Below are positions 1 to 7,600 of a stretch of 16,418 bases of DNA, one piece after another. Under the pieces are notes generated by a model, which searched no databases, had not been told where the DNA came from, and was given only the letters and a program-made list of their open reading frames with translations. Location: NCBI GenBank assembly GCA_003158365.1, contig PMIW01000189.1, positions 1-16,418 on the forward strand, in the 5' to 3' direction. The stretch comes from Ignavibacteriota bacterium (GTDB lineage: Bacteria; Bacteroidota; Ignavibacteria; Tepidaquicellales; Tepidaquicellaceae). The first letter of the stretch is position 1; each line of letters starts with the position of its first letter. The translations under genes and the position numbers were made by a program.

Positions 1-240
1 TATCCAAATCCATTTAATCCTTCAACAAACATTAGCTATGAATTACCAACAAATGGATTTGTCAAACTTATTGTATTTGATGTTCGCGGTCTTGAAGTTG
101 AAACACTTGTAAACGAAAATCAATCCGCAGGAACCTACAGTCTTGATTGGAGCGCTTCTCTGTTTCCCAGCGGAGTTTATTTTTATAGATTAACGGTGGA
201 TGGATTTAGCGAGACGAAGAAGATGATTTTAATAAGATAA
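1..240 (+). CDS. C-terminal end of a T9SS-sorted secreted protein (5' end outside window)
   Basis: Frame 1 is open from the first base to a TAA at 238-240, giving 79 residues. They begin YPNPFNPSTNISYELP and continue through FDVRGLEVETLVNE, SAGTYSLDW, SGVYFYRL and the end ETKKMILIR. This is the type A sorting domain of the type IX secretion system: a C-terminal beta-sandwich of about 80 residues. In known systems it directs a protein already exported by Sec through the outer membrane and is then removed or used for surface attachment. The functional part of the protein lies upstream of the window, so its activity cannot be stated. A weak hairpin with a T-run follows at 267-296. The domain is almost complete and shows no damage. 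Confidence 0.9.
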   Translation, partial: YPNPFNPSTNISYELPTNGFVKLIVFDVRGLEVETLVNENQSAGTYSLDWSASLFPSGVYFYRLTVDGFSETKKMILIR

Positions 241-266
241 AAACTCTTTTTATATTAATTTTAAAA

Positions 267-296
267 GCCGGCAGTTATTCACTTCCGATTTTTTTT
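267..296 (+). terminator. imperfect intrinsic terminator after the first T9SS gene
   Basis: GCCGGCAG (267-274) can pair imperfectly with CTTCCGAT (282-289), at about six of eight positions, and a run of eight T follows (289-296). It resembles the clean AAGCCGGAGG/CTTCCGGCTT terminator at 9839-9863 after another T9SS gene, so it may be a worn copy of the same design. Confidence 0.35.
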
Positions 297-307
297 ACAC
301 TGAAGAA

Positions 308-572
308 ATTACCAACCGGGTTTTACCACATTCGCATTAAATCGATGGGAAGAGATTAAGAAAAATTGGAGAGGAGTTTTTCACTAATGAAAATCTATGA
401 TAATCCGGGTTGGGAAATTGCAACGCTGGCCAATGAATTTAAAAAAGCAGGTACATATAAAACTCAATTTTCAAATAATCAATTTACAAATAACCTATTA
501 CCTAGCGGAGTATCTTATTAAAAATTAACTTCCGTGCAGTTCAGCAACGAAAAAAATGTTTTATTAAAATAA
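308..572 (+). pseudogene. decayed T9SS type A sorting domain
   Basis: From 387 the frame reads MKIYDNPGWEIATLANEF, then KKAGTYKTQFSNNQFTNN, LPSGVSY, a TAA at 519-521, then KLTSVQFSNEKNVLLK and a final TAA at 570-572. This matches the back half of a sorting domain (LKIYDxLGREIATLVNE...AGTY...LPSGVYFYKL...KKxLLK), with a stop where FY is expected. Upstream, around 308-339, a different frame gives NYQPGFTTFAL. That is a plausible broken form of NYPNPFNPxTTIxFAL, so small indels are likely too. A TAA at 357-359 also interrupts the later frame. No start codon, signal peptide or passenger domain remains. An imperfect hairpin (630-637 with 644-651) lies downstream without a T-run and may be its worn terminator. 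It is probably the leftover tail of a deleted or recombined cargo gene; the neighbouring intact tail at 1-240 is a different sequence. Confidence 0.75.
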
Positions 573-714
573 CAATGAAGTCACCTTGCACATGTACTTT
601 CAATTACTCTGCAGGTTCTTATAAAAAAAGCAGACAGGTTTTTCTGTAAGCACTATAATAATTAATTTAAAGTTTTACCAAATCATCAGGATTAAATACT
701 TTAACAATTAATAA

Positions 715-3700
715 TTATTTTAACTGTATCATTTTCTTCGTCATAATAAAATTCTTCCCGTTTACAGCATTTACAATAATCCTGTAGAAATATACTCCGC
801 TCGAAAGTTCCATTCCGTTAAGCTCCGAAGTGTAATATCCGGCTTTTTGATTTTCGCTGACGATTTTCTTTATTTCTCGTCCGAGGATATCATAGACTTT
901 AATCGATACCATACCATCGAACGGAAGTGCGTAATCAATCTTTGTAACGGGATTAAAAGGATTCGGATAATTTTGGGATAACTCATATGATGTTGGTACC
1001 CCTATCTCGACCATATCAACTAATTTGTAATACATATAATTTCCGTTTATATCAATTTGTTTTAAACGATAATTATATTTCCCTGTATTGAGCTTTTTGT
1101 CGTCAAATGAATAATTAACGGGTTTATTCGAGTTTCCGATTCCTTTAATTAATCCTATTTTAGTCCAGTTGATATCCGTGACATTTTTTCTTTCTATATC
1201 AAAACCAAAATTATTCATTTCTCTTGCCGTTATCCAGTTTAATTTTATATCGCGAATATTTATACTGAAACTAAAACTCGCTATCTCAACAGGTAATGAT
1301 GAAGTACTGCTTGTTAATGTAAAATTTGAAAATGAATTTAACCCATACACATTAATCGTTTTACAGGTATTGTTTAGCTGGTACTGATTCTGACCTGTAC
1401 CATTGAAAGAATATTCTGTCCAGGATGTTTCGGCTTCACCTTTCTTAGCTAACCTTATGTTTGCCTCATTTGAAATCTTAAATATTATACTGGGGTCATA
1501 ATAAAACGTAACATCATAAGTATAGTTTGAGCCTGTTCCACCTGTATTTACTGTCCAGTATGCATTACTGTAATCCTTTCCCGTCGTATCACCTCCGGGA
1601 TTAGTACCCGAATAATACCACACATAATTAACTGTCGGAAATACAGCGGAACCTCCGTTATGCCATAATATTGTACAAATAGTCCTCCCTCCGAATTTCC
1701 AGGTGTTTGTTACACCTTCCGCAGGAGTTAACCCCGAAGTTTCCGTAGCACCAAGGGGATTAGTCGTTGTAGTGAACTCATTAGCTCCTATATCCACTGC
1801 ACCGCCGCCAACAGATGAGCTTCTCGCATTTGAACTGTAATCATCACTAACAGTTGATATAGGTATTCCCTTTCCGTTCACATACCAGCAAGCCTGGTTA
1901 GATGTATTGATTAATAAATTTCCCGATGAAGGTGCAGTGAACAGAGAATTTTCATTCACGTTTGAATATAATTCATTCCAGCTGTTTGCATCGCAACTCG
2001 TATTTGCCTTCCAACTCGCAAAAGTGTAAAGAGCCCCATTCCAAATCCCGATATAAGAAGAGCCGTTATTGCATACTATGAAATTGTAATTGGATGCACC
2101 TGCTCCCCAGCCGGTTGCAGGAGTACCGTATGTATTATTTAAAGCAACGTGCGTACCTGTTCCCCCGCTTCTTGAATTGAATAATACATTGTTCTGAATT
2201 GCTACAGATGTAGATGCTCCATTTCTATAAAAAGCTGCTGAGCCATTTGAACCTGAAGTAACTGTTCCGTTTATTAATATTGTATTATAATAGCAAGGTA
2301 TTGATGTTGCAGTTGCATTATTTAATATTCCGTAAATATAAATATTGTTTGCAACATTAGCCCCAAGAGATATCATATTATTAATAATATTGTCCGTTCC
2401 TGAACTTGAGGCACCTTGTATTAATATCCCGCTGACAACACCTGAGGTTGATGCATTCGGATTTTTCAGGTCATAAATTTTATTTTTTGTAATAGAGCCG
2501 GAACCGAAATTAGTTATGCCCGATACGTAAGTAGCCGCAGAACTTCCCGTACAGCTTATATCGTAGATTGTATTTCCTGCAATATTTATACTATTCCCGT
2601 CACTGGCGCTGTTTGCTATTCCTGTTGCAGAATTCAAAGTATTATTATCCGTATTTGTACTTGCTGTCGTTAAAGTGTAAATAGTATTATTGTTTATAGT
2701 AAAGCCGGACGTTATATAAAAATTATTCCAAATTCCTCTGACTGTTGTAGTGGTACCGGTTGAATTATTTGTAAAATTGTTTATCTGGTTCCCGTTCATA
2801 TTTCCGGAGATATAAGTAGTGCCTGCGGTGCAACTGGTGTAAATTCCTTCCATATCAGTATTTGTGTTTGTACTGGCAGAAGTAAAATTGTTAATTTGGT
2901 TATTTGAAATTGTGGTAGGAGCACTCCCGTAATTTCCCGACATATTCAGTCTTATTCCCATTAATAATGCACTGGAATTTGTCCCTCCTTCTGTAAAATT
3001 GTTAATCTGATTATTCGTAATTGTTGTTGTATAAGAACTGTTATCGTTGGAATATGTAACATACATACCGTATAATATACTGCCGTTATTCGTAAAATAT
3101 GTTAATACGTTATTATCGCAATAAAATGATTTGCTGTTTGATGAATAAATTCCATATGTATAACCTGTAGTAGAATTAGTTATATTTTGCATCGTATTAT
3201 TACTGATTGTTGTCGGCGGACCAGTCGAAGCAGCTATCAAATACTCACCATAAAAATTAGTTGCATAAGAAGCCGTGCTTGCCTGTATGCTGTTTGCATT
3301 TGTTCCCCCTAAAGTATTTCCCTGTATGTTCAAATTATTATTACTGGGTGCAAGGTTGTTGTATATGTATATTAAATCAAAAATTAAAGTGCCCGTTGTT
3401 CCGCTTCTGTTTACTGTTATTGAACCCATAAAATTATTCCTGATATCAATCTGTCCCGAATAGTTTGAATTACATATTCCCAAAATATATGAGTTTATAT
3501 TTGAAGAAAAAGAAGAAGTAATATTTATTGAGCCCGTTGAGGAATTTTCTCCAATATAGTTACCTGAATTTTTACCTATATTAACATTTCCATAGTATAT
3601 TTTTATAGCGTAAAAAAGTCCCGCATCTAATGTAGATATTGGTGATGATGTAAAATCAAAATTTTTTATCGTATTTCCGTCTATATTACTTGCCGCTGTT

Positions 3701-6153
3701 GATGAAACTGATAGATAAATCGCGTAGAAAACATTCGCCACTGACCCGTTTATTACCCACTTTTGTGAACTGCTTCCGCAGTTTGGAGCAGAGCCGCCGA
3801 TATAATTATCCCTGATATTAATATTATTGCTCGAGCTATTATCAACTAAAATTCCGAAATGATTAGTTGCATTTGTATATGTACAGGTTGAAAGCTGGTA
3901 TATGCTATTCCCCGTCCCTGCACCACCTATAGTAAAATCCGTATTACCAGATTTAATATAAATCCCCGCATCAACATAAGAATCATCTCTGAAAAAATTA
4001 TAAATATTACAACTCTTTATAACAAATCCTTTGTTGTCTGCCGGAGCCGATAAACCCAATGCGTATACACCAAATTGAGGATTACCTCCGCTGCTTTCGT
4101 GGATATTACAGTTATTAATTATATTATAATTATTCCCGGAAGTAGTACCTGAACCTATAAAAATTACACCTTTTGTGAAACCTGTACAAGCCCCTCGTAA
4201 ATCACAATTTTTAACGATATTATTGCATGCATCACTTACGAACTGCACTGCCGCACTCGTTGTACTTGTGCTGATAATACTTAAATTTTTTGTGGTTCCG
4301 CCTAAAGTATTTGAACCATCTATTATATAAAAATTTCCACCGCTAATACTTATTGTGTTCCCTGTACTTGTTATCATAGATGTGACCCCATTTGCAGGTT
4401 TTATCGTAACTGTATTTGTAGAGCTCGCACCAAGATAAGTTGATAATGCAAGAGTTTCTGAATATGTTGCATCTAATAAAGAAAATGTAACCGGTCCCGA
4501 AGCGCCTCTTGATGTTAAAGCACTTATAGCATCGGTAATGCAAGTATAAGTCCCTGATGATGAACCTACTGTATATGCACCGCTTAAAGGTGCTGCAGAT
4601 GTGCCAATCCCAAAATATTGAAGTGTAGTATTATATGTGTCTGATGTTATAGTAGGAGATGATACTGTTATAGTACCTCCTATACTGTTATATGTGCCGT
4701 TTACTGTTGCAGAAGTACCTATTACACATCCGGAATATACGCCTGATGAAGTTAATCTGATTTGTGCATATGTAAAATTACCTGATGTTACAGTTGAATA
4801 CCAATAAGGAGATGAAAACAAATTTGTCATTCCGCTTCCTTTAGTCCCTCCGCTAGGCGAATCAAAGGCTTCAACCTGAATTACAGGTGTTGTAGCTCCT
4901 GTGTATGGTGATATTAATTCAAATAAATGATAATAATCTTTTCCAACCGGAAATGTATATGTGTACGTGCCATGTAAATTTGCGGCAAGCTTTCTCGCAA
5001 GAGGTCCCTTAACATATGATGCAACCGAACCTCCGGAAATACTCCCCGTTACTGTTCCCGATAAAGTTAACAAGTTAGTTGAACTGGTAATTAATATCCC
5101 GCTTGTTAATGTCAGTGTACCGGAAATGGTTCTTGGAGCGTGCAAAGTTACTCCGGATGAACTTGTGTTATTAATTGTTAAACTAGATGGTCCGTTTGTC
5201 GCGGGAAAGATTACATCATTTGTAGTCTGTGAGGATGTACCGGCAAATTCAAGTGTAGACCCTGACGAAGCATAGCTAACGTAACTCCCTGTTCCAAAAA
5301 TAATATTTCCGGAATTTGCTAATGTAAGATGACCGTTTGATGTAATTACTGCCAAATTTGCTGTCGTCAAAGTCCCGGAAACCGTATGAGTAAATGTTGC
5401 ACTTAAAGTCATATTCGAATTCAGTGTATATGCTGAACCCGGATTGAATGTTACATTTTCAAATGATATTCCTCCTGTACCTCCCACAGTTTTATTAAAA
5501 CCTATAAATGTTATCTTTTGAGTTCCCGTACTGTATGTAATCGTTCCATTTACCGTATAATTCCCGTTTACAGTAAGCATCCCTGTAAATGTAGTTGTTA
5601 ATGTAACACCGCTCCCCACCGTAAAATCCAAGCAAGATGTTGCTGTAGTACCGGAAATAGTTGACCCCCAATTTCCTGAAGTACTCTCAAAAGAAAGATT
5701 TTGAAAACTGTTACCTTCAAAATAAACTGCCGGAGTTAATGATGATGAGCCCCTGTATATCATATTTGAATTAGTTCCCCAGGTAATATTTCCTAATATA
5801 GTTGATGATAATGATGTAGTATTATGAACATAAGTTCCATTTACAGTTATAGTATAACCTGATGTAAACGTACCGGTGGTACCCTGGTGAATCAGTGTAA
5901 CACCTGAAACAAGAGTCAAACTGCCTGTCTGGTTATTCCACGTGTTTCCGTTTAAAATTGTAATTGTATTTCCGCTTACAGCATTAGATGGCGCACTGCC
6001 TGCCGTAACCCAAGTGGAACCATTATAATACTGCCAGTTTGTGGAGGAACTCAAATCGACTGTTCCGTTGCTTTTATAATCACCCGCTGTCTGAGCAATT
6101 GATATTCCGTAAGTAAAAATAGAAATAAAAGCAATTAGTATCACTTTTTTCAT
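715..6153 (-). CDS. large secreted beta-strand/parallel beta-helix protein with T9SS sorting domain
   Basis: This 1812-residue protein is probably exported and surface-exposed. Residues 1-21 form a Sec signal peptide (MKKV, then a hydrophobic core, ending SIAQ). Residues about 22-520 are Ser/Thr/Gly/Asn-rich beta-strand repeats (TLTVNGNYTVNGTI-like). At about 520-590 there is a segment of the style YTCITDAISALTSRGASGPVTF that often precedes right-handed beta-helices. Residues about 590-1450 are a parallel beta-helix with recurring asparagine-rich rungs, including NNQINNFT three times near 1050, 1087 and 1127. At about 1620-1720 comes the LPVEIASFSF...LNWITA...FDIERK...YRLKQIDING linker domain, and the type A T9SS sorting domain starts near 1725 (YPNPFNP at 1729) and ends TKKMIQLK. 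The start is supported by GAAGGGG (6160-6166) six bases upstream and by the signal peptide. No enzymatic residues can be named; adhesion, glycan binding or a surface-matrix role are possible. The gene is intact and converges with the T9SS remnants at 1-572. Confidence 0.9.
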   Translation of the reverse strand: MKKVILIAFISIFTYGISIAQTAGDYKSNGTVDLSSSTNWQYYNGSTWVTAGSAPSNAVSGNTITILNGNTWNNQTGSLTLVSGVTLIHQGTTGTFTSGYTITVNGTYVHNTTSLSSTILGNITWGTNSNMIYRGSSSLTPAVYFEGNSFQNLSFESTSGNWGSTISGTTATSCLDFTVGSGVTLTTTFTGMLTVNGNYTVNGTITYSTGTQKITFIGFNKTVGGTGGISFENVTFNPGSAYTLNSNMTLSATFTHTVSGTLTTANLAVITSNGHLTLANSGNIIFGTGSYVSYASSGSTLEFAGTSSQTTNDVIFPATNGPSSLTINNTSSSGVTLHAPRTISGTLTLTSGILITSSTNLLTLSGTVTGSISGGSVASYVKGPLARKLAANLHGTYTYTFPVGKDYYHLFELISPYTGATTPVIQVEAFDSPSGGTKGSGMTNLFSSPYWYSTVTSGNFTYAQIRLTSSGVYSGCVIGTSATVNGTYNSIGGTITVSSPTITSDTYNTTLQYFGIGTSAAPLSGAYTVGSSSGTYTCITDAISALTSRGASGPVTFSLLDATYSETLALSTYLGASSTNTVTIKPANGVTSMITSTGNTISISGGNFYIIDGSNTLGGTTKNLSIISTSTTSAAVQFVSDACNNIVKNCDLRGACTGFTKGVIFIGSGTTSGNNYNIINNCNIHESSGGNPQFGVYALGLSAPADNKGFVIKSCNIYNFFRDDSYVDAGIYIKSGNTDFTIGGAGTGNSIYQLSTCTYTNATNHFGILVDNSSSNNINIRDNYIGGSAPNCGSSSQKWVINGSVANVFYAIYLSVSSTAASNIDGNTIKNFDFTSSPISTLDAGLFYAIKIYYGNVNIGKNSGNYIGENSSTGSINITSSFSSNINSYILGICNSNYSGQIDIRNNFMGSITVNRSGTTGTLIFDLIYIYNNLAPSNNNLNIQGNTLGGTNANSIQASTASYATNFYGEYLIAASTGPPTTISNNTMQNITNSTTGYTYGIYSSNSKSFYCDNNVLTYFTNNGSILYGMYVTYSNDNSSYTTTITNNQINNFTEGGTNSSALLMGIRLNMSGNYGSAPTTISNNQINNFTSASTNTNTDMEGIYTSCTAGTTYISGNMNGNQINNFTNNSTGTTTTVRGIWNNFYITSGFTINNNTIYTLTTASTNTDNNTLNSATGIANSASDGNSINIAGNTIYDISCTGSSAATYVSGITNFGSGSITKNKIYDLKNPNASTSGVVSGILIQGASSSGTDNIINNMISLGANVANNIYIYGILNNATATSIPCYYNTILINGTVTSGSNGSAAFYRNGASTSVAIQNNVLFNSRSGGTGTHVALNNTYGTPATGWGAGASNYNFIVCNNGSSYIGIWNGALYTFASWKANTSCDANSWNELYSNVNENSLFTAPSSGNLLINTSNQACWYVNGKGIPISTVSDDYSSNARSSSVGGGAVDIGANEFTTTTNPLGATETSGLTPAEGVTNTWKFGGRTICTILWHNGGSAVFPTVNYVWYYSGTNPGGDTTGKDYSNAYWTVNTGGTGSNYTYDVTFYYDPSIIFKISNEANIRLAKKGEAETSWTEYSFNGTGQNQYQLNNTCKTINVYGLNSFSNFTLTSSTSSLPVEIASFSFSINIRDIKLNWITAREMNNFGFDIERKNVTDINWTKIGLIKGIGNSNKPVNYSFDDKKLNTGKYNYRLKQIDINGNYMYYKLVDMVEIGVPTSYELSQNYPNPFNPVTKIDYALPFDGMVSIKVYDILGREIKKIVSENQKAGYYTSELNGMELSSGVYFYRIIVNAVNGKNFIMTKKMIQLK

Positions 6154-6185
6154 AATTTACCCCTTCGAATATTTGTAAGAATTAA

Positions 6186-6214
6186 ATATTAATAAAATAA
6201 TATCTTTTATACAA
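6186..6214 (-). promoter_or_regulatory. candidate sigma70-type promoter for the beta-helix gene
   Basis: On the minus strand TTGTAT (6209-6214) is followed after exactly 17 bases by TAATAT (6186-6191). The -10 lies about 33 bases from the ATG and leaves a short leader containing the GAAGGGG ribosome-binding site. The region is very AT-rich, so chance matches are common. Bacteroidota promoters often use different signals. Confidence 0.35.
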
Positions 6215-6220
6215 TTCATT

Positions 6221-6913
6221 TTATTTGTAACAGAAATTTTAAAATACAAAATTCGTAACTTCGGATGGAAACCGTGAAAAATACGTTTTCTAGGTTATGC
6301 ATATATTTTACCATTAGTCATATCTCTTATTGCTTACGGAATTGTATGGCTTAACGGATTTGCAGAATCTACGAGCAAAGAAATAATAAATTACAAATGG
6401 GCTAAGATGATTGGTTTCGGATTGCATGCTCCTTTTATTATTGGCTTACTCTCAAAGATGTCATTAGGATTTCTTTTAACGTGCATTCCGGTTCTTTGTG
6501 AAGAAATCGGTTGAAGCAGTTTTCTGACTCCAGAGCTTCTGAAAATATTTTCTGTCCCTGTAACATCTTTAATAGTTTGTGTTTTCTGGGTAGTCTGGCA
6601 TTACCCTGCAATCATAGGCAGATTCTATGGTCAAGGGACTCCTTTGTGGGTGGCATTACCCAGTTTCACACTTTGTTTAATTGGTCTTTCTTTTGTAAGA
6701 ACTGTGCTGGTATTAAAATCAAAAAGCTTATGGGCAGGTGTGGTTTTGCATTAAAGTGATAACATTGTTTTAATGGGTGTATTCTGGGAAATGACTGTTC
6801 AAAAAGGATTTGCGGCATATATAGTTTCAGAGACAGGAATATTTACGGGTGCTGCTTATATTTTAATTGCTATAATATTTTGGAAAATGCAAATGAAAAA
6901 TCAAACAGTCTAA
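6221..6913 (+). pseudogene. CPBP (CAAX/Abi) intramembrane protease, inactivated by three stops
   Basis: One reading frame (codons starting at 6221, 6224 and so on) stays recognisable to TAA 6911-6913. It reads ILKYKIRNFGWKP, TGA (6275-6277), KIRFLGYAYILPLVISL, then CEEIG, TGA (6512-6514), SSFLTPELLKI, VFWVVWHYPAIIGRFYGQ, GTPLWVALPSFTLCLIGLSF, LKSKSLWAGVVLH, TAA (6752-6754), SDNIVLMGVFW and TGAAYILIAIIFW. The family pattern EEIGWRGFL / WHYPA / HASHN is clear. CPBP proteins are integral-membrane glutamic-type proteases used in prenyl-protein processing or bacteriocin immunity. The first stop falls in the WKPxK segment and the second on the Trp of EEIGWRG. The motif Arg is Ser, and the HASHN motif reads H-stop-SDN, so catalysis would be lost even with readthrough. 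The true start is not identifiable; 6221 only marks where the frame becomes recognisable. A promoter shared divergently with the beta-helix gene is possible. Confidence 0.85.
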
Positions 6914-6925
6914 GAACATAATATA

Positions 6926-6952
6926 CCAAGAAAAATGATTTTAGTAAAATAA
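6926..6952 (+). other. possible scar of a T9SS sorting-domain terminus
   Basis: Directly after the protease pseudogene the same frame reads IPRKMILVK and then TAA (6950-6952). The KMILVK-stop ending matches the last residues of T9SS sorting domains elsewhere in this window (KKMILIR, KKMIQLK, KKMVLIK), and a terminator follows 26 bases later, as is usual after such genes. Only about seven codons agree, so chance cannot be excluded. Confidence 0.3.
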
Positions 6953-6978
6953 ATTTTGATTTAACTTAATATTGTAAG

Positions 6979-7004
6979 TCGGGAGTCTTCTTCCGGTTTT
7001 TTTT
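6979..7004 (+). terminator. intrinsic terminator downstream of the protease pseudogene
   Basis: TCGGGAG (6979-6985) pairs with CTTCCGG (6990-6996), allowing G-T pairs, around the loop TCTT. It is followed immediately by eight T (6997-7004). It is oriented for + strand transcription. Confidence 0.65.
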
Positions 7005-7017
7005 GTGAGTAAATCTC

Positions 7018-7063
7018 GTGCAATCTGAGGTAATCTGGTGCAATCTGAGGTAAACTGAGGTAA
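7018..7063. repeat. short tandem repeat with 10-bp period (20-bp higher unit)
   Basis: GTGCAATCTGAGGTAATCTG at 7018-7037 is repeated at 7038-7057 with one change (GTGCAATCTGAGGTAAACTG), followed by AGGTAA. Read in tens from 7021 the array is CAATCTGAGG, TAATCTGGTG, CAATCTGAGG, TAAACTGAGG, then TAAATT. Related copies occur at 11301-11325 and at the right edge of the window (16406-16418). The first ten bases at 7017-7026 (CGTGCAATCT) are identical to the tRNA-Glu 3' end plus its flank at 7155-7164. Confidence 0.7.
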
Positions 7064-7110
7064 ATTAATTTTAAAAAAGTGCAATTTTAAACCGTTTTTG
7101 AGGTTTTTTT

Positions 7111-7160
7111 CCACCCTTTCACGGTGAAGATTTGCGGGTTCGAATCCCGCTGGGCGTGCA
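7111..7160 (+). pseudogene. 3' fragment of a tRNA-Glu(UUC) gene
   Basis: The sequence folds as the 3' two-thirds of a tRNA. The anticodon stem-loop is CCACC/CTTTCAC/GGTGA with anticodon TTC at 7118-7120 and a mismatch at the outer pair. A 6-base variable loop follows, then the T-arm GCGGG-TTCGAAT-CCCGC (7134-7150), the acceptor 3' strand TGGGCGT (7151-7157), discriminator G (7158) and CA. The G discriminator and the CCCTTTCACGG anticodon region fit tRNA-Glu. No matching acceptor 5' strand or D-arm precedes it; upstream is T-rich unrelated DNA. A strong terminator follows. Such 3' fragments are what remains at one end of an element that integrated into a tRNA gene, and a dead tyrosine recombinase lies 2.75 kb away. 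It cannot make a functional tRNA. Confidence 0.8.
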
Positions 7161-7168
7161 ATCTAAAG

Positions 7169-7201
7169 CCCTGTAAATATTAACGTTTACAGGGTTTTTT
7201 G
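7169..7201 (+). terminator. strong intrinsic terminator behind the tRNA-Glu fragment
   Basis: CCCTGTAAA (7169-7177) pairs perfectly with TTTACAGGG (7186-7194) around an 8-base loop, followed by a T-run from 7195. It sits nine bases after the tRNA fragment, the usual place for a tRNA gene terminator, so it is probably the native terminator that travelled or stayed with the tRNA 3' end. Confidence 0.85.
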
Positions 7202-7220
7202 TTTTGTATCATTTTGAGTT

Positions 7221-7240
7221 GGTAGTCGAATGGTAGTCGA
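7221..7240. repeat. two direct repeats of GGTAGTCGA
   Basis: GGTAGTCGA occurs at 7221-7229 and 7232-7240, eleven bases apart, about 60 bases after the tRNA 3' end. Directly repeated short motifs beside an attachment site are often arm-type binding sites for tyrosine integrases. That role here is inferred from position only. Confidence 0.4.
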
Positions 7241-7242
7241 CA

Positions 7243-7389
7243 CTAATTTTCATTCAAAGTTTTAATGCCATTCAGTTGACTTTTTATCATATTTGGGGGA
7301 TTTAAACCGTGAATATCCGAAATGGGATCATAAGCAACATTTCCATTTACCCATAAATCTAATGTTAATTGGGCAGTTTTCCAAAAACA
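7243..7389 (-). pseudogene. C-terminal remnant of an unidentified protein
   Basis: On the minus strand 48 codons are open, reading CFWKTAQLTLDLWVNGNVAY, then DPISDIHGLNPPNMIKSQ, LNGIKTLNEN and TAG (7243-7245). Composition and lack of internal stops suggest a real protein tail rather than random AT-rich DNA. There is no usable start: an in-frame stop lies about 12 bases upstream of the listed 5' end. I do not recognise the family. Its position between the tRNA fragment and the integrase suggests cargo of the lost element, which is inference. Confidence 0.35.
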
Positions 7390-7491
7390 CAAAATTATTT
7401 ACATTCTCTCATAATTATATAATATTATAAATTATTATCATTATTTTATTATCCGATATGATAACAATAATTAATAAATATGTTTATATAG

Positions 7492-7520
7492 TTGACATAT
7501 AATATTATTTGTGTTATTTT
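7492..7520 (+). promoter_or_regulatory. candidate sigma70-type promoter for the 14-repeat secreted protein
   Basis: TTGACA (7492-7497) is separated by exactly 17 bases from TATTTT (7515-7520), giving a leader of about 75 bases before the ATG at 7601. The rest of 7390-7600 is AT-rich with no gene seen. Confidence 0.45.
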
Positions 7521-7600
7521 CCTAATAATAGCACAAAATTTCAGTTCTTTGATTTAGCAATTTAGAATAATTCACGAATTTATAAATTTAATTTTTTTTT

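Noticed and set aside
4961..5275. 104-residue + strand frame inside the beta-helix gene
   Set aside because: It is an antisense shadow of the repetitive Thr/Ser/Gly coding sequence of the minus-strand gene.
6275..6754. UGA recoding (Trp or selenocysteine) in the CPBP gene
   Set aside because: One of the three stops is TAA, another TGA is not at a Trp position, key motif residues are also lost, and the large intact genes contain no internal TGA and use TGG for Trp.
6511..6759. 82-residue frame beginning MKQFSDSRAS on the + strand
   Set aside because: It overlaps the CPBP pseudogene in another frame and has no protein-like motifs; the family signal is in the other frame.
7018..7063. CRISPR array
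   Set aside because: The repeats are 10/20 bases with no spacers, and no cas genes are present.
7085..7160. complete functional tRNA-Glu
   Set aside because: No acceptor 5' strand or D-arm can be found upstream of the anticodon stem, and the outer anticodon-stem pair is mismatched.
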